From positions 62,001 through 126,000 of the forward strand of contig JAHZKX010000003.1 of assembly GCA_022600195.1 (NCBI GenBank): a DNA stretch of 64,000 nucleotides, given 5' to 3'. The notes under the pieces are model-generated. The model had not been told where the DNA came from. It searched no databases and saw only the letters and a list, made by a program, of their open reading frames with translations. The stretch comes from Planctomycetota bacterium (GTDB lineage Bacteria; Planctomycetota; Planctomycetia; Planctomycetales; Planctomycetaceae). Shown in pieces: positions 9,197 to 18,929 of the stretch (positions within the stretch are counted from its first letter, which is position 1; the number at the start of each line of letters is the position of its first letter). A program made the translations under genes and the position numbers.

Positions 9197-12100
9197 CTAT
9201 TTACCTGATTTTGACTTGCGTTTTCTCGGAGTCTCGCGGTTTTCCCAGAACAGTTCCGCGCATTCGAGTGCCTGGTTTCGGACTCCGTCGCTCAGCGACT
9301 GGTCCTCAGTAATCCGTTTCTGTAATTCGTTCAGCGATTGAACACGCTCCCGAAGTGTTGTTAACAATCCTTTTGCATAAGATTCTGATCGTAGTTTGTT
9401 CGTCGTTCGCCGTGCATCCCAGATCTTCACAGTCCTGTCCGAACTCGCTGAGATGAGTCGTTTCCCGTCCGGACTAAACATCACTCTGACGATCTTGTCT
9501 GTATGTCCTTCCAGCGTAAGTGATTCCTGACCTGTATTTGCATCCCAGATTTTCACCTTTTGATCCATTCCTGCAGAAGCCAGACGCTTCCCATCGGGGC
9601 TGAATGTAACATCTATGACATTCCCTGCATGACCTATCATCGTGCGAATTTTTTCTCCTGAAAGAGAGTCCCATAAACTGACCTTACCATTTGTCATCCC
9701 GGTAACCAGTTGAGTCCCGTCCGGGCTGAACATGACACTTTTTAAATTGTGATTCGTTTTCAGGATTGTGAGTACCTCCGAAACATCGAGGAAGTTATAG
9801 ACCTTCAAAGTCTTTATCCCCTCTATCAAGGCCAACCGCTTTCCATCGCGGCTGAAAGCAACACCTCTGGCTAATCCTTTGTACCTTTTAAGAGTGTGAA
9901 TCACCTGACGGGTGGCAAGGTCCCAGATTTTTGCTGACCCATCACTACTTGTTGAGACGAGTCGAGAACCATCCGGGCTGATCAATAAGGCAATAATTCT
10001 GGCAGTATGCGCTTTCAGAGAAAATATCTCTTGCCCTGTGACCGTGTCCCATAGTTTCACTGTCCCGTCTTCATCACCTGATACTATTTGTGTTCCGTCT
10101 GCGTTAAATGCCACACTTTTAATCCAACCGGTATGTCCAGTCAGAGTACGTATTACCTGACCTGAGAACGAGTCCCATAGCTTTACAGTCTTATCCGCAC
10201 TAACCGAAACCAGTCGCGTTCCGTCTGCATTAAAAGCCACATCATCAACCGATCCCTTATGCTTATTGAGCGTGAGATTTTTCTGAGATGCAGCAATACT
10301 CCATAACTTGACCGAGCCATCTAAACTTGCCGAAACCAGCCGTGTACCATCCGGGCTGAACGAAGCACTCAGGATGGGATAAGTATGACCCTTGTAACGA
10401 TTGACCTCTTCCCCTGTTGCGACGTCCCACAACTTCAATAGTCGGTCCGCGCCCGCAGAAACCAATTGCCTGCTATCCAGACTGAATGCGACACTATTGA
10501 CCAACGAAGCATGTCCTTGAATTGTGAATCTCTCCTTGCCCGTAGCCATCTCCCAAAGTTTGATCGTACCATCACCACAGCCCGTTACCAGATGTTCGCC
10601 ATGCGGGCTAAACGAAACATCTTGAACCAATGAAGAGTATCCTTTGAGAGTATTGAGTACTTTCCCTGTCTCAATTTCCCACACCTTCACCGTTCGGCCC
10701 CGACCGGTTGAAGCCAGCCGTTTTCCATCAGGGTGGAATGAAAGACCAAAGACATTACTGTTTTTTCCTTGATGCCCTTTAAACGTCAGTCTCTCCTTGC
10801 CGGTGGCGGCATCCCATACTTTCACCGTTTTATCATCGCTGGCCGAGGCCAACACTTTTCCGTCTGGACCGAATGAAACGTCATGCACAATTTGAGAATG
10901 CCCTTGGAATGAAATCTGCTCTTTTCCTGTGACTACGTCCCAGACCTTCAGCATACCATTAGTGTCTGCTGAGACCAGACGGCTACCGTCTGGACTGAAC
11001 GATAAACATCTAACACCACCAGTGTGTCCTTGAAATGTGAATATCATCTGATTCGTTGCAATGTCCCACACTTTAACCGTTTTATCACCACTGGCCGAGG
11101 CAATTTTTGTTCCATCCGGACTGAGTGCAATGTCGAATATTGTCCTTAAGTGTGCATTGAAAGACAATAAGTTCTCTGCTTTGGTACGGTCCCAGTAATC
11201 CCACTCAAAGCCTCGCAATTCTTTACGCTTCCGATATCGTGCTAGAATTTGTTGAAGCTTGGCAATGTCTGCATCCTGCCATGCTTTTTGCAGCAGCAGC
11301 ATATCTGAGTAATACGCATTCCGTTCAGCAACCTTGTAATTTCGGAGTGCGCTTTCTGCCTCTTGCTTTGCCCTTGCCTCAGCAGCCATCGCTTTCTGTT
11401 CATTTTCCTGAGCAACCTTCTGTGCAATAACGGCTTTCTCTCTAGCAGCGATGGCAACTAGACGTTGCGCTTGCGCTTCCTCTGCACTTCGCTGTGCCTG
11501 TTCTCGCTGGATCGCTTCTTCTTTTTGGGCGGCAAGCGCTTTATCTTGTGCAGCAAGTGCTTTATCCCGTTCGGAATTAATCCACACTGTAGCCACACTG
11601 GCAACAATCGCAACGACCAGACTCGCGCCAAAACTCACACGCTTCAATCGACGAATCTGCTGTTGTCGCGCGTCGCGCTTGACAATCTCTGCCTGAATGG
11701 AATTCCGTAACTTTGAGTGATCCTCATCTGAACCGTCTAATAATGATAACCCCAGATCCAGGTCGCCTCGATCCAGGGCTGTTTTTGCATAGTCGTATTT
11801 GGTTGACTTCAATCCCTCAATCGCACGCACATTCTCCGGCCACTCTTCCAGCGCTGTTTCGAAACCAAAACGCGCACGACTGAATTCATCATACTCGCCG
11901 GAATTTCGTGCGGCTTCAAGTCGTTCTGCTGCTCGCCCGGCTAGCTCGATACTCTCTTCATGAGAAAGATATCCACGGATTGCCTGTTGGAACTCCGATA
12001 CACTTTGATAACGGTCCACAGGATCAGTGGCCATCGCTTTCCGCGCGATGTTCAGCAGCTCGCCCGATTTCTCGGTTGCAGTAATCACATTCTGAGACAC

Positions 12101-13114
12101 AGCCACCAGACAGGCCGTAACTTTCTCACGCTGAGTCTCAGGGGGCGCATCAAGTGTATGCGGAGGTTTGCCCGTAATTATCTCAAACAATATCCCCCCC
12201 AGAAGATACACATCGCTGCATCGGTCAACCTGCTCAACCCCATTCAGCATCTCCGGTGCCATGTAATAAGGCGTTCCACCCGGTGCTGGCGTGTGATACA
12301 CTTCGCGCCGCGGGTGATCATGAGTCGGCATCGCCAGACCCCAGTCCATCACCAGAACTTCTCCAAACGATCCCAGCATGATATTGGCTGGTTTTAAGTC
12401 ACGGTGAATGATGCAACGTGCATGCGCAAAGGCAACCGCATCCGCCACACGCAATAAAATGTCCAGATTCTCCGAGAGACTGTTCGTGCCAATCCGATCT
12501 TTCCATTCAACACCTTCGACCTGCTTCATTGCATAGAATAAGGCATCGTCTTCCTGCTTACCCAGATCATAGATCGGTACGATATTCGGATGATCCAGGC
12601 CGCCAGTAATAATCGCTTCCGAGGTAAAGGCACGTTGACTGCCATCCATCTGCTCGATTTTTGATTTGAGTACCTTGATCGCAACCGGACGATCCATCGA
12701 CTGTTGACGACCGGCATATACGGCCCCCATCCCACCTTCGCCCAACAGTTGATCAACCTCATAGCCGACACCAATTACCATGTCGTCATCGGAGTCGGTA
12801 CGCGCTGGATCTGCGCGCGTGGCATCAAGATCATCGCTCAATCTGACGGTCTTGTCTAAACCGTCAGACTCGGGTGAAGGCATTTTGATGGTCTGACCCG
12901 GATCAACTTCATCGCCTAGTGCAGACTTCCAGTCTTCCAGCATCGTCGCCGCCAGATCGATGTCCGCTGGCAACGTCGCATCGGGAGTCGGAACAGATGA
13001 CGCACCCTTACTCAGTGGGACTGTCCGATTGAGGTCTTCAACCTCTGGTTTTTCACTATTGGCGTCATCGCCGTGCGAGTCATCACCGTGCGAGCCATTC
13101 GAAGATGGGGGCAT
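9197..13114 (-). CDS. Membrane-anchored Ser/Thr protein kinase with 14 WD40 repeats
   Basis: A 1305-residue Hanks-type kinase. The N-terminal ~117 residues are acidic and low-complexity. The kinase domain covers about 118-395: GEGGMG loop at 125-130, VAIK lysine 147, HRDLKPAN with D239, DWG (for DFG) at 257-259, and APE at 286-288. A linker precedes one transmembrane helix at about 493-512, then an Ala/Glu/Lys-rich coiled coil to ~597. From about 650 to 1250 I count 14 WD40 repeats (variants of KGHT...SFSPDG...VKLWD), enough for two seven-bladed propellers, expected on the outside. It is paralogous to the gene upstream at 13252-17142. The substrate is unknown; no sigma factor is adjacent, unlike many planctomycete kinases. 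Confidence 0.95.
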   Translation of the reverse strand: MPPSSNGSHGDDSHGDDANSEKPEVEDLNRTVPLSKGASSVPTPDATLPADIDLAATMLEDWKSALGDEVDPGQTIKMPSPESDGLDKTVRLSDDLDATRADPARTDSDDDMVIGVGYEVDQLLGEGGMGAVYAGRQQSMDRPVAIKVLKSKIEQMDGSQRAFTSEAIITGGLDHPNIVPIYDLGKQEDDALFYAMKQVEGVEWKDRIGTNSLSENLDILLRVADAVAFAHARCIIHRDLKPANIMLGSFGEVLVMDWGLAMPTHDHPRREVYHTPAPGGTPYYMAPEMLNGVEQVDRCSDVYLLGGILFEIITGKPPHTLDAPPETQREKVTACLVAVSQNVITATEKSGELLNIARKAMATDPVDRYQSVSEFQQAIRGYLSHEESIELAGRAAERLEAARNSGEYDEFSRARFGFETALEEWPENVRAIEGLKSTKYDYAKTALDRGDLDLGLSLLDGSDEDHSKLRNSIQAEIVKRDARQQQIRRLKRVSFGASLVVAIVASVATVWINSERDKALAAQDKALAAQKEEAIQREQAQRSAEEAQAQRLVAIAAREKAVIAQKVAQENEQKAMAAEARAKQEAESALRNYKVAERNAYYSDMLLLQKAWQDADIAKLQQILARYRKRKELRGFEWDYWDRTKAENLLSFNAHLRTIFDIALSPDGTKIASASGDKTVKVWDIATNQMIFTFQGHTGGVRCLSFSPDGSRLVSADTNGMLKVWDVVTGKEQISFQGHSQIVHDVSFGPDGKVLASASDDKTVKVWDAATGKERLTFKGHQGKNSNVFGLSFHPDGKRLASTGRGRTVKVWEIETGKVLNTLKGYSSLVQDVSFSPHGEHLVTGCGDGTIKLWEMATGKERFTIQGHASLVNSVAFSLDSRQLVSAGADRLLKLWDVATGEEVNRYKGHTYPILSASFSPDGTRLVSASLDGSVKLWSIAASQKNLTLNKHKGSVDDVAFNADGTRLVSVSADKTVKLWDSFSGQVIRTLTGHTGWIKSVAFNADGTQIVSGDEDGTVKLWDTVTGQEIFSLKAHTARIIALLISPDGSRLVSTSSDGSAKIWDLATRQVIHTLKRYKGLARGVAFSRDGKRLALIEGIKTLKVYNFLDVSEVLTILKTNHNLKSVMFSPDGTQLVTGMTNGKVSLWDSLSGEKIRTMIGHAGNVIDVTFSPDGKRLASAGMDQKVKIWDANTGQESLTLEGHTDKIVRVMFSPDGKRLISASSDRTVKIWDARRTTNKLRSESYAKGLLTTLRERVQSLNELQKRITEDQSLSDGVRNQALECAELFWENRETPRKRKSKSGK

Positions 13115-13173
13115 TGTTATTTTCTCAGGGTTGATAATAGGAATAATTTCGTTGAAAGGCGGGTCTGTTTATT

Positions 13174-13204
13174 ACATTAGAAGCAGGTAACAGACTAATT
13201 GCAA
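13174..13204 (-). promoter_or_regulatory. Candidate promoter of the first kinase gene, shared with its paralog
   Basis: On the minus strand TTGCAA (13199-13204) and TAATGT (13174-13179) are separated by 19 bases. The same layout, with TTGCTT and TAATGT at the same 19-base spacing inside a larger conserved block (TTAGTCT and GACC boxes), precedes the paralog at 17218-17248. Coding sequence aside, this is the best conserved part of the two upstream regions. The -10-like box ends about 60 bases before the start codon. Calling it a sigma-70-type promoter is an inference; a regulator site is equally possible. Confidence 0.35.
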
Positions 13205-13251
13205 ACAAGACAATTACTGCGAATCACTATTTCTTCATTGAGAAATTGCTT

Positions 13252-16041
13252 TCATTGACCTGGTTTCGCTGCTGGAATTGGTTTGCCTGCTGATTTTGAT
13301 TTACTCCGAATCGGTGCCACACGGTTTTTCCAGAACAGTTCTGCCCACTCGAGCGCCAGATTTCTCACAGGGTCGCTGAGTGTCTTGTCCTCAGTAATCC
13401 GCTGCTGCAATTCTTCCAGCGATTCCACACGCTCTCGAAGTGTCGTTAACATTCCTCTCGCATAAGACTCTGCTCGTAATTTGTCTGTCCAGGGCCGTGT
13501 GTCCCACACTTTCACCGTATTGTCTGGACTCGCCGAGACCAGTCGTTTACCGTCCGGACTGAAAATCAATCTGACGATCGTATCAGTATGTCCCTTTAGC
13601 GTCAGCGCCTCCTGACCTGTAGTTGCATCCCAGACTTTCACCATTGAATCTTGTCCTGCAGAAGCCAGGCGTCTCCCATCAGGACTGAATGCCACATCAC
13701 GGACCACCCCTGCGTGACCTTTCATCGTGAGAATTTCTTTCCCCGTAGTAGAATCCCATAATTTCAGTATCCCGGCCGCCATCCCGGAAGCGAACTGCGT
13801 TCCATCCGGGCTGAATGCCAGGCTATTCAACTGGGTACCTTTTGGTAACTTGATTGTGTGCATTTCCGTACCATTGATGACATCCCACACCTTTATGGTC
13901 CCAGCCTTAATAGCTAAGGCCAAGCGCGTACCATCAGGGCTGAATGTGATATCTGAAACTAGCTGGGTATGCCTTTTGAAAGTATGTATCAACTGACCTG
14001 TGTCAATATCCCATATTTTTGTTAACCCATCCTTTCCAGTCGAAGCCAGTTGGGTCCCATCCGGGCTGATTAATAATCGAATGAGTTCTCCCTTATGTGC
14101 TGCAAAAGACAATATCTCTTTCCCCGCGACAGTATCCCAGATCTTCACTGTCCCACTCTTATCACCTGACGCTAATCGTGTTCCCTCCGCATTCAATGAC
14201 ACACTGAGAACCGAATTGGAATGCCCATTCAGAGTGCGTGTTTCCTGACCTGTGCGTGGGTCCCATAACTTTATTGTCCTATCCCGACTTGCCGAAGCCA
14301 GGTGAGTACCATCCGCGCTAAGAGTAATATCGGTAACAAAATTTTTGTGTTTGTTTAGTGTCAGGGACTCTTGCTTCCCAGCCCTACTCCATAACTTCAC
14401 CACGCGGGCAACATCCGCCGAGACTAACCGTGTTCCATCTGGACTGAACGCAACACTCGTAAGAGAATGCGTGTGACCTTTAAGACGAAGAACTTCTTCC
14501 CCTGAAACGATGTCCCACAACCTCAATAATCGGTCCCAACCCGCAGAAACCAGTTGCCTGCCATCAGGACTGAACGCCACACTATTAACCCTTCGTGAGC
14601 CCACTTTGATCGTGAGCCCCGCTTTTCCTGTGTTGGTATCCCATAGCTTGATGTTAGCATCCCAACCTGCTGAAGCCAGTTGACGACCATCCGGGCTGAA
14701 GGATATACAGCTCACAGTATCTGAGTGCCCTTTGAAAGTGAATAATACCTTTCCTGTGACTGTATCCCAGAGCTTTACCGTATTATCCCGACCAGATGAA
14801 GCCAGCCATTTCCCTTGCGGGTGGAATGCAAGACCTAAGACTTGATTGGTATGTCCTTTGAAGGTGAGTTTCTCTTTACCTGTGATTGAATCCCACAGTT
14901 TGACCGTTCTATCTTTGCCTGCCGAGGCCAACCATTTTCCGTCCGGACTAAACTTAACATTGTACACATCGTTAATGTGTCTTTTGTATGAGCCTGACTC
15001 TTTCCCGTTAACTGCGTCCCATACCTTTACTAATCCATCACTACTTGCTGTAGCCAACCGGCTGGCGTCAGGACTAAAAGCGACACTGTTAACAGAGGCA
15101 GTGTGCCCTTTAAGAGTGAATATCAACTTTTCAGCGGCAATATCCCATACTTGCACTGTTTTATCCTGACTCGCCGAGGCCATCCTGGTCCCATCCGGGC
15201 TGAATGTAATGTCGTAGATTGAATCTGAATGCTTCCTGCGACTAAACAAACCATCACTGGCCATCCGGTTCCAATAATCCCACTCGAAGCCCCGCAGGTC
15301 TTGACGTCTTCGATAACGGTTCAGGATCACTTGAAGGTTGGCAATGTCTGAATCCTGCCATGCTTTTTGCAGCAATAGCATGTCCGAGTAATAAGCATTC
15401 CGTTCGGCAACCTTGAAATTTCGGAGCGCGTTCTCCGCCTCTTGCTTCGCTCTTGACTCAGCAACTATCGCCTTCTGTTCATTTTCCTGAGCAATCTTCT
15501 GTGCAGCAACGGCTTTCTCTCTGGCAGCGACGGCAACCAGACGTTGCTCTTGGGCTTCCTGTTCGCTACGCTGTGCCTGTTCTCGCTGTATCGCTTCTTC
15601 TTTCTGCGCAGCAAGTGCCTTATCCCGTTCGGAATTGATCCACACTGTAGCCACACTGGCAACAATCGCAACGACCAGACTCGCGCCAAAACTCACGCGC
15701 TTCAATCGACGAATCTGCTGTTGTCGCGCATCGCGCTTGACAATCTCTGCCTGAATGGAAGTCCGTAACTTTGAGTGATCCTCATCTGAACCGTCCAATA
15801 ATGATAACCCCAGATCCAGGTCGCCTTGATCCAGGGCTGTTTTTGCATAGTCGTATTTGGTTGCCTTCAATCCCTCAATCGCACGCATATTCTCCGGCCA
15901 CTCTTCCAGAGCGGTTTCGAAACCAAAACGCGCACGGCTGAATTCGTCATACTCGCCAGACTTCCGGGCGTCATCCAATCGTTCTGCTGCTCGCCCGGCT
16001 AGCTCGATACTCTCTTCATGAGAAAGATATCCACGGATTGC
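13252..16041 (-). pseudogene. Severed 3' part of the second kinase gene: linker, membrane helix, coiled coil and 14 WD40 repeats
   Basis: This is the continuation, in the same frame, of the kinase gene starting at 17142, beyond an in-frame TAG at 16042-16044. The codons directly after TAG (AIRGYLSHEES) match the first kinase exactly, so the two parts form one 1297-codon gene broken by one base change. The longest ATG-started frame is 908 residues from 15978, but no Shine-Dalgarno site precedes that ATG, so independent expression is doubtful. Contents in order: end of the kinase/linker, one transmembrane helix, a coiled coil lacking one seven-residue DKALAAQ unit found in the paralog, and 14 WD40 repeats. 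The rest has no further stop or frameshift, implying a recent mutation, readthrough or a sequencing error. Confidence 0.75.
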
Positions 16042-17142
16042 CTATTGGAATTCCGGAACACTCTGATAACGGCCCGCAGGATCAGAGGCCATCGCTTTCT
16101 GTGCAATGTCCAAAAGTTCGCCCGATTTCTCTGTCTCAGCAATCACGTTCTGAGATACCGCCGCCAGACACGCCACAACTTGCTCCCGCTGTGTCTCAGG
16201 GGGCGCATCAAGCGTATGCGGAGGTTTGCCCGTGATCATCTCAAACAATATTCCACCCAGAAGATACACATCACTGCGCCGGTCGACCTGCTCAACTCCA
16301 TTCAGCATTTCCGGTGCCATGTAATAAGGCGTACCACCCGGTGCCGGCGTATGGTAGACTTCGCGCCGCGGGTGGTCCTGCGTCGGCATCGCCAGACCCC
16401 AGTCCATCACCAGAACTTCTCCAAACGAACCCAGCATAATGTTGGCCGGTTTCAGATCACGATGGATAATGCAGCGTGCATGCGCAAATGCCACCGCATC
16501 CGCCACACGTAACAGGATATCCAGATTCTCAGACACACTGTTCGTGCCAATCCGATCCTTCCATTCCACGCCCTCTACCTGCTTCATTGCATAAAACAGC
16601 GCTTCGTCTTCCTGCATACCCAAATCATAAATCGGGACGATATTCGGATGATCCAGGCCACCTGTAATAATCGCTTCCGAAGTAAAAGCCCGTTGACTAC
16701 CATTGATCTGCTCTAATTTGGATTTGAGCACCTTGATCGCCACCGGCCGATCCATCGACTGTTGACGACCAGCATACACGGCACCCATACCACCTTCGCC
16801 CAACAGTTGATCAACCTCATAGCCAACACCAAGCACGAAATCATCATCGGAGGCTATACCCGATGGAACCTGCTGAGTCGCATCAAGATCATCGCTCAAC
16901 CTGACGGTCTTGTCTAAACCGTCAGACTCGGGTGAAGGCATTTTGATGGTCTGACCCGGTTCAACATCATCGCCTAGTGCAGACTTCCATTCTTCCATCA
17001 TCGTCGCCGCCAGATCGATGTCTAGTGGCAACGTCGCATCGGGAGTCGGAACAGATGACGCACTATTATCCTGTGATACAGTACTGTTGAGTTCTTCATC
17101 ATTTGGATTGTCACTGTCCGGTTCCGTAGTTGATGGAGGCAT
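16042..17142 (-). CDS. Ser/Thr protein kinase, truncated after the catalytic domain by TAG
   Basis: A 366-residue product with a complete Hanks-type kinase domain: GEGGMG at 115-120, VAIK lysine 137, HRDLKPAN with D229, DWG at 247-249, and APE about 276-278, ending just after the RYQSVPEFQ segment of the last kinase helix. The acidic N-terminal ~105 residues resemble those of the first kinase. The paralog has CAG (Gln) where this gene has TAG, so the product loses the membrane helix and the WD40 propellers and would be a soluble kinase. The start at 17142 has no clear ribosome-binding site but matches the paralog's MPPS start. A C45 hydrolase gene lies 196 bases upstream on the same strand. 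Confidence 0.8.
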   Translation of the reverse strand: MPPSTTEPDSDNPNDEELNSTVSQDNSASSVPTPDATLPLDIDLAATMMEEWKSALGDDVEPGQTIKMPSPESDGLDKTVRLSDDLDATQQVPSGIASDDDFVLGVGYEVDQLLGEGGMGAVYAGRQQSMDRPVAIKVLKSKLEQINGSQRAFTSEAIITGGLDHPNIVPIYDLGMQEDEALFYAMKQVEGVEWKDRIGTNSVSENLDILLRVADAVAFAHARCIIHRDLKPANIMLGSFGEVLVMDWGLAMPTQDHPRREVYHTPAPGGTPYYMAPEMLNGVEQVDRRSDVYLLGGILFEMITGKPPHTLDAPPETQREQVVACLAAVSQNVIAETEKSGELLDIAQKAMASDPAGRYQSVPEFQ

Positions 17143-17217
17143 AGTTGTATTCTAAGATCTAATGATGGGAACAGTTTTAAGGTATGATGTATTCGTCGCA
17201 AGGTGGGTCTGTTCAAT

Positions 17218-17248
17218 ACATTAGAAACGAAGCAGAGACTAAAAGCAA
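17218..17248 (-). promoter_or_regulatory. Candidate promoter of the second kinase gene
   Basis: On the minus strand TTGCTT (17243-17248) and TAATGT (17218-17223) are 19 bases apart, the same arrangement and surrounding boxes as upstream of the first kinase at 13174-13204. The -10-like box ends about 75 bases before the start codon. It was evidently duplicated with the gene. A promoter role is inferred from conservation only. Confidence 0.35.
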
Positions 17249-17338
17249 ATGAGATTATACACATCAGGAAACCAAGGCGATTCAAGAGTATTCTAATCGA
17301 TTGCAAATGGGCCGGATCCAAACGGGCCGAAGAAGAAA

Positions 17339-18451
17339 TCACTTCAGATAGTCATTCAGTTTGAAGTGTACGAACGGACGTTTATAAGCTTCTTCCTGTT
17401 TCTTGGCGTAAGAAACCCAAAGTTCCAAAGCGGTGGCATCATAAACGACGTCTAGAATATTACCGCCCTTGATCGGAATCTGACAGGCGATGTTTATCAT
17501 TTCCGGGGCACCGATCTTCCCATAGACGCGTTTCAAAGGTCCAAAGGCTCCCCGACCTTCGTCCTGGTAGACCAGGTTTTTCATCACCTTTGGTGCTAAT
17601 TCATCTTTCGGATCATTGTCTTTCCAGATCACCAGATTCGGAGCGTGCGCCAACATCTTTACGGCTCTCAAATTTTTTCCATCGCCAACAACATAATGAT
17701 ATTTTTTAATCCGTCTGGCATTTTTAAAAATGTCAATCGCATGATCCAGCCCATCCGCATCGTACATGACTTGCCGAAACAGAGTGGTAAAATGCACGCC
17801 ATCCAAATTGAATGGATAATCTTTGCCAGGGGAATCTCCCATCTCCGAAAGCACAATTCCATTCGCATTCATGCCAGTATTGGCCCCGATGAATCCTGCA
17901 AATGTAACATTCACGTGCGGCACTCCATCCTTGGGAATGTAGACTGTGATACAGGGATAATTTTGAGCGCCCAAATCCATAGACCAATCCAGATTTCTCG
18001 TCTGATAGAGATGTCCATCCTTTGTCGCAGAACCCCACGCGGCAATACCGCTGCAGGAATAGTCCATCACCACAGGCATGGCATGAGCGCGTTGCAACGT
18101 TTTCAATGACATCCCCGTCCCTTCCGCGAAACCCCGCAGTTCCTCTTTGAAACGGGGATCCGTATGACGAGACACCGATTTCCAGGCCGCATCCAAACTT
18201 GAGTTTGAGCATCGTTCTGGTTCACCGGCCTGGACCTTTTCCATGAGGCTGTGAATCATCCGGGACGCGTCCTCTTTGATCAGTTCCCCCTGCTTCTTAC
18301 CCATTTCATAGGGCGTGCCTTTGACCACGACAACAGGAATCTTGTTAGTACCGGTTCCGATGGATGTCAGATAGCCTTCTGCCTGGGCGATCCCGGAGAG
18401 ACTCAAACAGGCCGTTAAAACGGTCACAACAAACTGAATATTTTTTTTCAT
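17339..18451 (-). CDS. Secreted C45-family Ntn hydrolase (acyltransferase/peptidase-like)
   Basis: A 370-residue protein with a signal peptide (MKKNIQFVVTVLTACLSLSG, cleavage near AQA at residue 24). The C45/acyl-CoA:6-aminopenicillanate acyltransferase-like core is recognisable: the segment DYSCSGIAAWG contains the probable N-terminal nucleophile Cys133 that autoproteolysis would expose, followed by the conserved RNLDW (152-156) and a later GMNANGIVLSE strand. Members hydrolyse or transfer amide-linked acyl groups, including N-acyl amino acids and ceramide-type lipids. An AGGA site precedes the ATG at a usual distance. It is exported, so it probably acts in the periplasm or outside. The second kinase gene is next on the same strand. 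Confidence 0.85.
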   Translation of the reverse strand: MKKNIQFVVTVLTACLSLSGIAQAEGYLTSIGTGTNKIPVVVVKGTPYEMGKKQGELIKEDASRMIHSLMEKVQAGEPERCSNSSLDAAWKSVSRHTDPRFKEELRGFAEGTGMSLKTLQRAHAMPVVMDYSCSGIAAWGSATKDGHLYQTRNLDWSMDLGAQNYPCITVYIPKDGVPHVNVTFAGFIGANTGMNANGIVLSEMGDSPGKDYPFNLDGVHFTTLFRQVMYDADGLDHAIDIFKNARRIKKYHYVVGDGKNLRAVKMLAHAPNLVIWKDNDPKDELAPKVMKNLVYQDEGRGAFGPLKRVYGKIGAPEMINIACQIPIKGGNILDVVYDATALELWVSYAKKQEEAYKRPFVHFKLNDYLK

Positions 18452-18929
18452 TATGAAATTTCCTGAATGGGCCCACTGAGAGAACCCTGAATAATAGAAG
18501 TGATATGTATTGATATGAATATTTCAAATTGAACCGAACATCAATCGAATCATTTTACTAACTGATCACACTATTACCATGATTGATTACATTGATTGAC
18601 CAAATCTACAAAAATCTTGTCGCCGGGAACCGCATATTAATAATATGGAATCCTTTCACTGGATGACCAGAATCTGATTGCCATCCGACCAGACGATACC
18701 CAAGAACACTTTCTTAAAAACATTTCTTAATCACTAATGGAATTCACTCCAGAGTACTCACGTGTCCAACATGTTTATTTATTGCAAAACACTTTTAAAG
18801 GTTGTCTGAATTATTTGACTGTCTAACATTACTTGATATAGTCGATTGGTATTGTTCCACTTCTAATTATAAGTTGAATCCAACTTCTCAAATCTCTTCG
18901 TCTGTCTGAACTGGTCTAAAGGAACTCAA
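18452..18929. other. Divergent intergenic region (478 bases), A+T-rich
   Basis: It separates the starts of the C45 hydrolase (minus) and the sulfatase (plus), so it should hold both promoters. I see no coding frame worth calling. A short inverted repeat, CATATT-AAT-AATATG, lies near 18632-18646, and there are several TTGATT and TTGACT repeats, but no promoter pair I would defend. Confidence 0.5.

Noticed and set aside
9400-15250. Regular repeats on the minus strand as a CRISPR array
   Set aside because: They are the degenerate WD40 repeats of two coding genes, about 120 bases each, without constant repeats or spacers.
16042-16044. The TAG in the second kinase as programmed recoding (for example pyrrolysine)
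   Set aside because: The paralog has a plain glutamine codon one base away, and no recoding signal or related genes are visible. A point mutation is simpler.
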